Shown here in pieces: positions 32,644-42,365 of a DNA stretch of 64,000 nt (position 1 is its first letter; each line of letters opens with the position of its first letter). Location: assembly GCA_029546925.1 (NCBI GenBank), contig JAKPQM010000085.1, forward strand, positions 1 to 64,000, read 5' to 3'. This DNA is from Actinomycetes bacterium (GTDB lineage: Bacteria > Actinomycetota > Coriobacteriia > Coriobacteriales > Atopobiaceae). Position numbers and translations under genes: made by a program. The notes under the pieces were generated by a model. It saw nothing but the letters and a program-made list of their open reading frames with translations. It searched no databases and was not told where the DNA came from.

Positions 32644-33951
32644 ATGAGAATGCTCTACCTGAACGGCTCCGACCGTCTTTCCCGCTCCGACCTGCGCGCG
32701 CAGGGCACGCTTCCCGCCGATGTCTGCGCTGCTGCCGAAGCCATCGTCGCAGATGTGCGCGAGCGCGGCGACGAGGCGCTCCGTGCATACACGCTGCGCT
32801 TCGACGGATCCTGCCCCGATCGGTTCCGCGTTCCGGAGGAGATGGTGAGTGCCGCCTGCACCGCCGTCGACGAGGCCTTCCTTGCGGCGCTCCAGCATGC
32901 GGCCGCTCAGATCCGCGAATTCCACGAGCGCGAGCTCGAGCGCTCATGGTCCTATGAGCGGCCGAACGGCGTGCGCCTGGGCCTGCGCATCGCCCCGGTA
33001 TCCTCGGCAGCCCTCTACGTTCCCGGCGGCCGTGCGCAATATCCCTCGACGGTCCTCATGGATTGCATCCCCGCCAAGGTCGCGGGCGTCGAGCGCGTCA
33101 TCATGCTCACCCCGCCCCAGGCTGATGGCAGCATCTCGGCCTTCACGCTTGCCGCCGCCGCCGTCGCGGGCGTGGACGAGATCTACGCGGTGGGCGGTGC
33201 CCAGGCTATCGGAGCCGCCGCCTACGGCACCTCCTCCATCCCCGCCGTCGATAAGATCGTCGGCCCCGGCAACGCCTATGTGGCCGCCGCAAAACGCGCC
33301 GTCTCGGGCGACGTGGGTATCGATATGATCGCCGGGCCTTCCGAGGTGTGCGTCTTCGCCGATGCGGCGAGCGACCCCAGAATCGTCGCGGCGGACCTCA
33401 TGGCGCAGGCCGAGCACGACCCCATGGCCGCCTGCTATCTGGTCACGCTCGACCAAGCGCTTGCGACGGAGGTCCTCTCGGCGCTCGACGATCTGCTTGC
33501 CGAGAGCCCGCGCGCCGAGATCACCCGTGCCTCGCTCGGCGATAACGGCGTCTGCGTGATCTGCGACTCTTTCGATGCCGCCATCGATACCATGAACCTC
33601 ATCGCGCCCGAGCACCTCGAGCTGCACTGCGATAACGCGGAGGAGCTGCTGCCGCGTATCAAGAGCGCCGGCGCCATCTTCGTCGGCCCGTGGAGCTCCG
33701 AGCCGCTGGGCGATTATGTCGCCGGCCCCAACCACACGCTTCCCACCGGCGGTACCGCGCGCTTCTCGAGCGCGCTCGGCGTGTGGGACTTCGTCACCCG
33801 GACGAGCATCATCAGCTATTCGCCCGAAGGGGTGCTTGACGACGGCCCGTCCGTCGAGACGCTTGCAACTGCCGAGGGCCTGTGGGCGCACGCCCTCTCG
33901 GTCAGCCTGCGCTTGGAGCGCTTGCGCGGAGAGGCGGGCGACAATGCATGA
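32644..33951 (+). CDS. hisD: Histidinol dehydrogenase
   Basis: A 435-residue enzyme carrying out the last two oxidations from histidinol to histidine with NAD+ and zinc. Seen are IAPVSSAALYVPGGRAQYPS, KIVGPGNAYVAAAKR, the MAQAEHDPMA zinc/histidine region, IAPEHLELH (catalytic Glu-His) and GDYVAGPNHTLPTGGTAR. Full length. It starts 14 bases after hisZG with GAGGAG upstream and overlaps the start of hisC by eight bases. Confidence 0.96.
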   Translation: MRMLYLNGSDRLSRSDLRAQGTLPADVCAAAEAIVADVRERGDEALRAYTLRFDGSCPDRFRVPEEMVSAACTAVDEAFLAALQHAAAQIREFHERELERSWSYERPNGVRLGLRIAPVSSAALYVPGGRAQYPSTVLMDCIPAKVAGVERVIMLTPPQADGSISAFTLAAAAVAGVDEIYAVGGAQAIGAAAYGTSSIPAVDKIVGPGNAYVAAAKRAVSGDVGIDMIAGPSEVCVFADAASDPRIVAADLMAQAEHDPMAACYLVTLDQALATEVLSALDDLLAESPRAEITRASLGDNGVCVICDSFDAAIDTMNLIAPEHLELHCDNAEELLPRIKSAGAIFVGPWSSEPLGDYVAGPNHTLPTGGTARFSSALGVWDFVTRTSIISYSPEGVLDDGPSVETLATAEGLWAHALSVSLRLERLRGEAGDNA

Positions 33952-35023
33952 TCTCAAAGAGCTCATGAGGCCCGCTGCTGCGGTGCTCGAACCCTACGAT
34001 CCTGCGTTTGCCGCGGTCGAGGTCAACCTCTCTTCCAACGAGAACAGCTTCGGGGCACCGCCTGCCGTCTGCGATGCGATGGCGCACGCCCTCGCCCAGA
34101 CCGCTGCGAACCGCTACCCCGACCCGCTCGCGCCTGCGCTTCGCGCCGAGCTCGCGGTGTGGCATGGCATCGACCCGGAGCAGATCATCGTGGGCAATGG
34201 CGGCGATGAGCTCATCTTCAACCTCTTCCTCGCCTTCGGCGCCGCCGGGGCGAAGGTCGTGAACTGCCCGCCGACCTTCTCGATCTACAGGCTCTATGCC
34301 GAGCTTCTGGGCTGTATGGTCGCAGATGTCCCGCGCGACCCGAAGACCTTCGCGATCGATGAGGAGGCGCTGCTCGCCGAGGCGGCCAATGCGCGGATCA
34401 CCGTCATCACCACGCCCAACAACCCCACGGGCACCCTCGCCCCGCTCGCCTTGATCGAGCGGCTCTGCGCTGCGACGGAGGGGCTCGTGCTGGTCGATGA
34501 GGCGTATCTCGAGTTCGCGGACAGCCCGAGCTCCCTCGCGCTTCTCGGCACCCTTCCCAATCTCGTGGTGCTCCGCACGCTCTCGAAGGCCTTCGCGTTT
34601 GCGGGCGGCCGCATCGGCTATGCGCTTGCGGCCCCCGAAATCATCGCTGCGTTCGCCGCGGTTCGCCAGCCCTACTCCGTGAATGTCTTGTCCCAGGCGG
34701 CGGCGGCGGTTGCGGTGCGGGAGCGTGCAGCCTATGAAGGCATCCTCCGGTCGATCATCGAAGGGCGCGCGTGGCTGGCAGAAGAGCTCTCCAAGATCGA
34801 GGGCGTGCGCGTCTGGCCGAGCTCTGCCAACTTCCTGCTCGTGCGCTTGCCGGATGCCCACAGCATCTGGGAGCGCCTGCGCGACGAGCACTCGATCCTC
34901 GTGAGGGATTTCTCGCAGACGCCCGATCTCGAGGATTGCCTGCGCATCACGGTGGGCACACCGTGTGAGAACGAGCGCGTGGTCGCTGCCATCGCAGAGC
35001 TTCTGGGAAAGGATCCATCATGA
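33944..35023 (+). CDS. hisC: Histidinol-phosphate aminotransferase
   Basis: A 359-residue class I/II PLP aminotransferase converting imidazole-acetol phosphate to histidinol phosphate. Seen: VNLSSNENSFGAP, YPDP, the Asn/Asp motifs TTPNNPTG and LVDEAYLEF, and the PLP lysine in LRTLSKAFAFAGGRIGYA. The start ATG at 33944 lies inside the end of hisD with GGAGAGG upstream; a longer open frame exists but would overlap hisD deeply. The stop overlaps the hisB start as ATGA. Confidence 0.95.
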   Translation: MHDLKELMRPAAAVLEPYDPAFAAVEVNLSSNENSFGAPPAVCDAMAHALAQTAANRYPDPLAPALRAELAVWHGIDPEQIIVGNGGDELIFNLFLAFGAAGAKVVNCPPTFSIYRLYAELLGCMVADVPRDPKTFAIDEEALLAEAANARITVITTPNNPTGTLAPLALIERLCAATEGLVLVDEAYLEFADSPSSLALLGTLPNLVVLRTLSKAFAFAGGRIGYALAAPEIIAAFAAVRQPYSVNVLSQAAAAVAVRERAAYEGILRSIIEGRAWLAEELSKIEGVRVWPSSANFLLVRLPDAHSIWERLRDEHSILVRDFSQTPDLEDCLRITVGTPCENERVVAAIAELLGKDPS

Positions 35024-35607
35024 CGCGGAGCGCATCGATATCCCGTACAACCGGCGAGACCTCTATCGACCTTTCGGTCGATCTCGACGGTACGGGCTCC
35101 TACACCATCGCTACGGGCGTGGGCTTCTTCGACCACATGCTCACCGCGCTCGCGCGCCATGCGCTCATCGATATGGACATCCATGCCGAGGGCGACATCT
35201 GGGTCGACGACCACCACACGGTGGAGGATACGGGCATCGCGCTCGGACAGGCCCTGCATGCAGCGCTCGGCGATTGCGCGGGCATCCGCCGCTTCGGCCA
35301 TGCGATCGTGCCGCTCGATGAGGCGCTCGTCCTCGCATCCGTGGATATCTCGGGACGCGGGGCGCTTTTCTGGGATGTCCCTATCGAGCCCATGAAGGTC
35401 GGCACGTTCGATACCGAGCTCGCACAGGAGTTCTTCGCAGGCTTCGCGCGCGAGGCCGGTATCACCCTGCACTTGCGCAAGCTCGCCGGATCCAATGCCC
35501 ACCACATCATCGAGGCATGCTTCAAGTCCTGTGCACGTGCGCTCCGCGCCGCATGCGAGGAGGATCCGCGCGTAAGCGGCATCCCCTCCACGAAAGGCGT
35601 GCTCTGA
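35020..35607 (+). CDS. hisB: Imidazoleglycerol-phosphate dehydratase
   Basis: A 195-residue manganese enzyme, single-domain type without a fused histidinol phosphatase. Metal-binding motifs are GVGFFDHMLTALARHAL, DDHHTVEDTGIALGQAL and the second half pair GSNAHHIIEACFKSCARAL. Start overlaps the hisC stop (ATGA), end overlaps hisH by one base. No histidinol-phosphate phosphatase is fused or present elsewhere in the operon. Confidence 0.96.
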   Translation: MTRSASISRTTGETSIDLSVDLDGTGSYTIATGVGFFDHMLTALARHALIDMDIHAEGDIWVDDHHTVEDTGIALGQALHAALGDCAGIRRFGHAIVPLDEALVLASVDISGRGALFWDVPIEPMKVGTFDTELAQEFFAGFAREAGITLHLRKLAGSNAHHIIEACFKSCARALRAACEEDPRVSGIPSTKGVL

Positions 35608-36257
35608 TGGCCCCGCGCATCGTCCTCATCGACTATCACAAGGGCAACCTGCTCTCGGTCGCCCGCAGCCTCTCGGACGTGGGCGCCGAGATCACCATCA
35701 CGGACGAGCCCGATAAGATCAGGGCCGCCGCCGGTCTTGTGCTCCCCGGCGTGGGGAGCTTCGAAGACGCCATGGGCTTCCTGCATGAGTCCGGTGTCGC
35801 GGAGGCTCTCGCGGATGCGCTTGCGCGCAAGGTCCCGTTCCTCGGCATCTGCCTCGGCGAGCACCTCATCATGGAATACGGCGACGAGAGCGCGGGCGGT
35901 TACTGCGCGGGCATGGGCATGGTGAGGGGCTCGGTCCGCAAGCTGGACGGCAGCACGCTCAAGGTCCCGCATGTGGGTTGGAACCAGCTCGAGCTCACCG
36001 AGTCCGGGCGCCGCTGCCCGCTTTTCGCCGGAGTCGAGGACGGTGCGCACGTCTACTTCACGCACAGCCATGCCCTCGACGATGATGTGGACGAGGGCAT
36101 CGTAGCGGCATACACCAGCTATACCAGGCGGTTCGCGAGCGCTATCTGGGATGGATCCGCGCTCTTCGCGGTGCAGTTCCATCCCGAGAAGTCCTCCACC
36201 GTGGGCCTGCGCATCCTCAAGAACTTCGTCTCCCTCGTCCCGGGAGGCCGACCATGA
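35607..36257 (+). CDS. hisH: Imidazole glycerol phosphate synthase, glutaminase subunit HisH
   Basis: A 216-residue class I glutamine amidotransferase that feeds ammonia to HisF. The nucleophilic elbow is FLGICLGEHLIMEYGDE and the catalytic His-Glu pair is in AVQFHPEKS. The oxyanion strand has LPGVGSFEDAM. The two residues after the usual GICLG differ from the common GMQ form (E and H here), a small oddity. Start overlaps the hisB stop by one base and the stop overlaps the hisA start as ATGA, implying translational coupling. Confidence 0.94.
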   Translation: MAPRIVLIDYHKGNLLSVARSLSDVGAEITITDEPDKIRAAAGLVLPGVGSFEDAMGFLHESGVAEALADALARKVPFLGICLGEHLIMEYGDESAGGYCAGMGMVRGSVRKLDGSTLKVPHVGWNQLELTESGRRCPLFAGVEDGAHVYFTHSHALDDDVDEGIVAAYTSYTRRFASAIWDGSALFAVQFHPEKSSTVGLRILKNFVSLVPGGRP

Positions 36258-36997
36258 TCGTCTTTCCCGCAATCGACCTCATCGGCGGGAAGGTCGTGCG
36301 CCTCGAGCGCGGCGATCGCGCCCATATGAAGGTCTATTCCGATGATCCCGTGGCCGTTGCCGAGGATTTCCGCGATCGCGGTGCGCGGTGGGTGCATGTG
36401 GTCGACCTCTCTGCAGCGCTCGAGGAGGACGCTGCGGCTCAAGCTGCCAATGCGGCGGCCATCCGGGGTATTTGCGCCGTGCCGGGAATCCGGATCGATG
36501 CCGGGGGAGGGGTCCGCTCGCTCGCTGCGTTCGAGCGGCTGCTCGCCCTCGGCGCGAGGCGCGTCGCGGTGGGCACGGCCCTTGTCCGCGACACCGCGCT
36601 CGCCGCCCAGGTTGCCCGCAGCTTCGGCGACCATGCCGTCGCCGATGTCGCGGCGCATGGAGGGCGGGTGCGCGTGAACGGATGGCGTGAGACCGAGGAG
36701 CTCTCTGCCGATGAGCTCGTCTCGCGTCTCGCCGATTTGGGATTCAGGCACCTGGTCTTCACCGACGTCGCGCGCGACGGCATGCAGACCGGCATCGATA
36801 CGGACGCCTATGCCCATATCGCAAAAACAGCGGGTTTTCCCGTCGTGGCATCGGGCGGCATCGCGTCCGTCTCGGATATCGAGGCGCTTGCAAGCCTTGG
36901 CCCCCAGGTCATCGAAGGGGCCATCTGCGGGCGTGCGCTTCTCGAAGGAAGCCTTCTACTCGAGGATGTACTTGCTGCGGCAGAAAGGAAGGGCTGA
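36254..36997 (+). CDS. hisA: ProFAR isomerase HisA
   Basis: A 247-residue (beta/alpha)8 barrel that isomerises the ribonucleotide ProFAR to PRFAR. The catalytic aspartates are in [18 protein letters not shown] and [15 protein letters not shown]; phosphate loops are DAGGGVRS and ASGGIASV. Overlaps hisH (ATGA) and hisF (one base). A dual-function PriA, as found in many actinobacteria that lack trpF, cannot be ruled out from this sequence alone. Confidence 0.93.
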   Translation: MIVFPAIDLIGGKVVRLERGDRAHMKVYSDDPVAVAEDFRDRGARWVHVVDLSAALEEDAAAQAANAAAIRGICAVPGIRIDAGGGVRSLAAFERLLALGARRVAVGTALVRDTALAAQVARSFGDHAVADVAAHGGRVRVNGWRETEELSADELVSRLADLGFRHLVFTDVARDGMQTGIDTDAYAHIAKTAGFPVVASGGIASVSDIEALASLGPQVIEGAICGRALLEGSLLLEDVLAAAERKG

Positions 36998-37764
36998 TGC
37001 TCACCAAACGTGTCATCGTCTGCATGGATGTGAACAACGGCCGTGTGGTCAAGGGCGTGAACTTCGTCGATTTGCGCGATGCGGGCGACCCGGTGGAGCT
37101 TGCCGAGGTCTACGATCGCGAGGGTGCCGACGAGGTCGTGTTCCTCGACATCACCGCCACGTCCGACGAGCGTGCGACCACGATCGATCTGGCCTCGCAC
37201 GCCGCCGAGCGCCTGCGCATCCCCTATACCGTGGGCGGCGGCTTCCACAGCATCGAAGGCGCGCGCGCCATGATCGCCGCAGGCGCCGACAAGATCTCCC
37301 TCTGCACGGCGGCTGTGCGCGACCCCGAGCTCATCACGCTCGCGAGCAAGGCGTTCGGCAGCCAGGCGGTCATCGTGGCCATCGATGCCAAGCGTACCGG
37401 TGCGGCTGATTCCTGGGAGGCCTACATCCGCGGCGGCCGCACCCCCACCGGGCTCGATGCGGTTGCGTGGGCGCAGGAGGCGGCCCGGCGCGGTGCCGGC
37501 GAGATCCTGCTCACGAGCATGGATCGCGATGGAACCCAGGATGGCTTCGATATCGCGCTCACCCGCGCGGTCGCGCGCGCGGTGCCCATTCCCGTCATCG
37601 CCTCGGGCGGTGTGGGAAAGCTCGAGCACTTCGCCGAGGGCATCATCGACGGCGAGGCCGATGCGGTGCTCGCGGCGAGCGTCTTCCATTTCGGCACCTT
37701 CAGCGTCCGCCAGGTCAAAGAATATATGGCGGGGCAGGGAATCCCCGTACGGCTCGATTTCTAG
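36997..37764 (+). CDS. hisF: Imidazole glycerol phosphate synthase, cyclase subunit HisF
   Basis: A 255-residue barrel that joins ammonia from HisH with PRFAR to give imidazole glycerol phosphate and AICAR. Catalytic Asp residues lie in [18 protein letters not shown] and [15 protein letters not shown]; phosphate loops are VGGGFHS and ASGGVG. Start overlaps the hisA stop by one base. Confidence 0.96.
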   Translation: MLTKRVIVCMDVNNGRVVKGVNFVDLRDAGDPVELAEVYDREGADEVVFLDITATSDERATTIDLASHAAERLRIPYTVGGGFHSIEGARAMIAAGADKISLCTAAVRDPELITLASKAFGSQAVIVAIDAKRTGAADSWEAYIRGGRTPTGLDAVAWAQEAARRGAGEILLTSMDRDGTQDGFDIALTRAVARAVPIPVIASGGVGKLEHFAEGIIDGEADAVLAASVFHFGTFSVRQVKEYMAGQGIPVRLDF

Positions 37765-37772
37765 GAGGAAGC

Positions 37773-38108
37773 GTGGAGTCTGTTCGCACATCCGAGGGGC
37801 TTGCCTTCGACGAGCGGGGCCTGATTCCCGCCATCGTGCAGCAGGAGGGTACCGGCGAGGTGCTCATGCTCGCATGGATGAACGGGGAGTCGCTGCGGCT
37901 CAGCTTTGAGACGGGCACCGCCTGGTTCTGGTCGCGTTCGCGCCAGGAACTCTGGAATAAGGGATCTACCAGCGGAAATATGCAGGAGATCAAGCAGGTG
38001 CTCGTGGATTGCGACAAGGACTGCCTGCTTGTCGTGGTAGACTCGCCCGGTCCTGCCTGCCATACGGGCAACCGCAGCTGCTTCTACCGTGTGCTCGAGG
38101 AGGCATGA
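37773..38108 (+). CDS. hisI: Phosphoribosyl-AMP cyclohydrolase
   Basis: A 111-residue zinc enzyme opening the purine ring of PR-AMP. Motifs are [21 protein letters not shown] and the metal ligands in DCDKDCLL and [11 protein letters not shown] chose GTG 37773 because AGGAGGAA lies directly upstream; a longer frame is open but overlaps hisF. It is separate from hisE, unlike the fused HisIE of many bacteria. Confidence 0.94.
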   Translation: MESVRTSEGLAFDERGLIPAIVQQEGTGEVLMLAWMNGESLRLSFETGTAWFWSRSRQELWNKGSTSGNMQEIKQVLVDCDKDCLLVVVDSPGPACHTGNRSCFYRVLEEA

Positions 38109-38111
38109 GAG

Positions 38112-38429
38112 ATGGGCGAGAGAACGGCCGCCGTTGCAGACGGCGATATCGGGCGAACGCTTGAGGGATTGGCGCAGGTCATCGCTGCGCGCCGCAGCGC
38201 CTCGCCGGAGGATTCCTACACCGCCCGCCTGCTCCAGGGAAGCGAGGACAAGCTCCTGAAGAAGATCGTCGAGGAGGCGGGCGAAGTCGTCATGGCCGCC
38301 AAGGATCGCGATCATGACCATATCCGCTACGAGCTCGGCGATCTCCTCTACCACGCGCTCGTGCTCTGCGAACGCTACGGCATCACGCTCGGGGAGCTTG
38401 CCGGCGAGCTCGATGCGCGCAGGCGCTAG
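38112..38429 (+). CDS. hisE: Phosphoribosyl-ATP pyrophosphatase
   Basis: A 105-residue all-alpha MazG-like enzyme that removes pyrophosphate from PR-ATP. The metal-binding helices read LLKKIVEEAGEVVMAAKD and RYELGDLLYHALVLCERY. It begins three bases after hisI and ends the operon. The following 73 bases to the convergent HAD gene show no clear terminator. Confidence 0.95.
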   Translation: MGERTAAVADGDIGRTLEGLAQVIAARRSASPEDSYTARLLQGSEDKLLKKIVEEAGEVVMAAKDRDHDHIRYELGDLLYHALVLCERYGITLGELAGELDARRR

Positions 38430-38502
38430 GAAGCGCGCAGAACGATCGCCCGTGCAGGAGCGTTTGCCCGAGCGGCAAGCCGGCTCGTCTCCGCTCTAGC
38501 GC

Positions 38503-39186
38503 TTAGCGCGCTTCGATGAGGTCGTAGAGGTCGGCCGCATCGCGATAATCGATGATCACGTGGTCGACGCCGGGGAGATCGGCAAGGAAGGCGGGATCGA
38601 ACTCGGCGGCTACGGCCACGATACGGCCCGCTTTCGCGCGGCGGGCTGCCTCGAGGCCCGCAGGAGCGTCCTCGAAAACGGTGCAGTCGCGGGCGGGCAA
38701 GCCGATCCTGTCCATCGCACGCTCGAAGATGTCGGGCGCGGGCTTGCTGGGGAAGCTGCGGTCGTTATAGACGATCGTGTCGAGCGAGAACCAGCGCGCC
38801 AACCCCAGATGCTCGAAATGGAACTCCATGTTCACGAGGGGCGACGCCGTGGCGATGTTGATGCCGATGCCGCGCGCGACAAGCTCGTCGAGAAACTCCG
38901 GAAGGCCCGGGATCAGGTGGTATCCATCCGCATGCTCGAGGCAGAGATCGCGGTAGTGCTGCTCCCGCTCGGCCTCCGCCGCGTCGACCTCCTCGGAAGA
39001 GGGCCATCGTCCGGTCATGAACTCGAGCACCTCCGCGATGCTCACGCCGTGGATACGGTAGGTGAAATCCTCGTCGCTGAGCTCGAGGCCGAGGTTGTCG
39101 CGCGCCCAGGTTCGCCAGGCCTCCTCATGGAATGCGCCGTCGTAGATCATGGTCCCGTTGAAATCGAAGATAGCTCCGCGCCGCAT
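38503..39186 (-). CDS. HAD-superfamily hydrolase, beta-phosphoglucomutase-like, with DFNGT motif
   Basis: A 227-residue HAD subfamily IA protein with an alpha-helical cap. Motif I is IFDFNGTMI: the nucleophile Asp8 is kept but the second Asp of DxD, the usual general acid/base, is Asn. Other motifs are intact: NIATASPLVN (motif II), KPAPDIFERAM (motif III Lys) and VFEDAPAGLEAA (motif IV). A DxN form is known in a branch of HAD proteins and may lower or change activity. It converges on the his operon, which lacks a histidinol-phosphate phosphatase; a link is possible but unproven. Confidence 0.82.
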   Translation of the reverse strand: MRRGAIFDFNGTMIYDGAFHEEAWRTWARDNLGLELSDEDFTYRIHGVSIAEVLEFMTGRWPSSEEVDAAEAEREQHYRDLCLEHADGYHLIPGLPEFLDELVARGIGINIATASPLVNMEFHFEHLGLARWFSLDTIVYNDRSFPSKPAPDIFERAMDRIGLPARDCTVFEDAPAGLEAARRAKAGRIVAVAAEFDPAFLADLPGVDHVIIDYRDAADLYDLIEAR

Positions 39187-39205
39187 GGTAGGCTCCCATC
39201 ATATG

Positions 39206-39227
39206 AAAAGAGCCCCGGAAGGGGCTC
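39206..39227 (-). terminator. Intrinsic terminator of tRNA-Arg
   Basis: On the minus strand GAGCCCC-TTCC-GGGGCTC is a perfect 7-bp stem followed directly by TTTT. It lies just 3' of the tRNA-Arg gene and upstream of the HAD start. Confidence 0.8.
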
Positions 39228-39237
39228 GTGTATTCGG

Positions 39238-39314
39238 TGGTGCGGCGTGAGGGATTCGAACCCCCGACCTTTTGATTCGTAGTCAAACGCTCTATCCAGC
39301 TGAGCTAACACCGC
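39238..39314 (-). tRNA. tRNA-Arg (anticodon ACG)
   Basis: A 77-base cloverleaf on the minus strand. Acceptor GCGGTGT pairs with ACGCCGC; the D-arm has GCTC ... GAGC; the anticodon loop is CTACGAA with anticodon ACG, which A-to-I editing would make ICG to read CGN arginine codons; the T-loop is GGTTCGAATCC. The 3' CCA is encoded. A strong terminator follows. Confidence 0.95.
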
Positions 39315-39473
39315 GTGCACCTAACCATCCTGCTACGAGTGAGGCCGTGCGTCAAGTCAAAACTGCGAAAACCTCGGAAAATGAATGCAGCCCGCGAGCG
39401 CCGCCTACGCTCGGAGCCACTCCAATCCTGCTTGGCCGGAAGCAGTGCCTGCTCTATCTGAAACGGTTTTCCG

Positions 39474-40154
39474 CTAGCGCCGCCTACGTCCGGGGTTGCC
39501 CTCGGCGCTCCCGCAGCTGGGGCAGAGGTCGGCGAGCGGACAGCCCCCGCACTTCGGTGCGCGGGCCGTGCAGATATCGCGGCCGAAGTGGATCCACTGC
39601 TCGTTGACGGGCCCCCAGAGCTCTTTGGGCAGCAGGGCGAGCAGATCCTGCTCGCATGCGAGCGGGGTGGGGGCGTCCGAGAAGCGCAGCCGGCGCGAGA
39701 TGCGGAACACATGCGTGTCGACCGCGATGCCATCGACGATGTTGTAGGCCTTGTTGAGGACGATGTTGGCCGTCTTGCGGCCCACGCCCGGAAGCTTGGT
39801 GAGCTCTTCCATCGTGGCAGGCACCTCGCCGCCGAAGTCCGCGACGATCATCTGCGCGGACTCGACCGCATGGGCGGCTTTGGCGCGCCAGAACCCTATG
39901 GAGCGGATGACCTCGCCCACCTCGTCGGGATCTGCTGCTGCAAGCGAGGGCGCATCGGGCCAACGCCTGAAGAGCTCCGGCGTGACCTTGTTCACGGCTG
40001 CATCGGTGGTTTGGGCGGAAAGCAAGACGCATATGACCAATTCGAAGAAGTTGTCGAACCAAAGTGCGCTCTCTACCTGCGGATAGAGTTCGCCCATGCG
40101 ACGACATGTCTCGACGGCGCGTTCCCGCTTCGATCGTTTCGATTCACGTGGCAT
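39474..40154 (-). CDS. nth: Endonuclease III (base-excision repair DNA glycosylase/AP lyase)
   Basis: A 226-residue HhH-GPD DNA repair enzyme removing oxidised pyrimidines. The helix-hairpin-helix and catalytic lysine are in LPGVGRKTANIVLNKAY, the catalytic Asp in GIAVDTHVFRISRR, and a 4Fe-4S cluster loop is CTARAPKCGGCPLADLC (CX6CX2CX5). ELVICVLLSAQTTD is the usual N-terminal block. It is upstream of tRNA-Arg on the same strand and divergent from the glycogen operon. Confidence 0.95.
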   Translation of the reverse strand: MPRESKRSKRERAVETCRRMGELYPQVESALWFDNFFELVICVLLSAQTTDAAVNKVTPELFRRWPDAPSLAAADPDEVGEVIRSIGFWRAKAAHAVESAQMIVADFGGEVPATMEELTKLPGVGRKTANIVLNKAYNIVDGIAVDTHVFRISRRLRFSDAPTPLACEQDLLALLPKELWGPVNEQWIHFGRDICTARAPKCGGCPLADLCPSCGSAEGNPGRRRR

Positions 40155-40216
40155 TGCGGCCCCTTTCAGTCTACGATAAGGATACAGCCATTGCTGGCAT
40201 CTCTATCGGAGCGGAG

Positions 40217-40245
40217 CCGACATCGGTTAGAACTTTGGTTAGAAT
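40217..40245 (+). promoter_or_regulatory. Likely promoter of the glycogen operon
   Basis: -35 CCGACA (40217-40222), 17-base spacer, -10 TAGAAT (40240-40245), 44 bases before glgB. Confidence 0.4.
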
Positions 40246-40289
40246 AGGGGCATGCCGGAAACGACTCCCCGTCTAAGTAAGGAGCACAG

Positions 40290-42326
<2,037 letters not shown>

Positions 42327-42365
42327 GCGCCAGCGCGCAGGGCACCTGCGCCGGAGAGGAGACAT

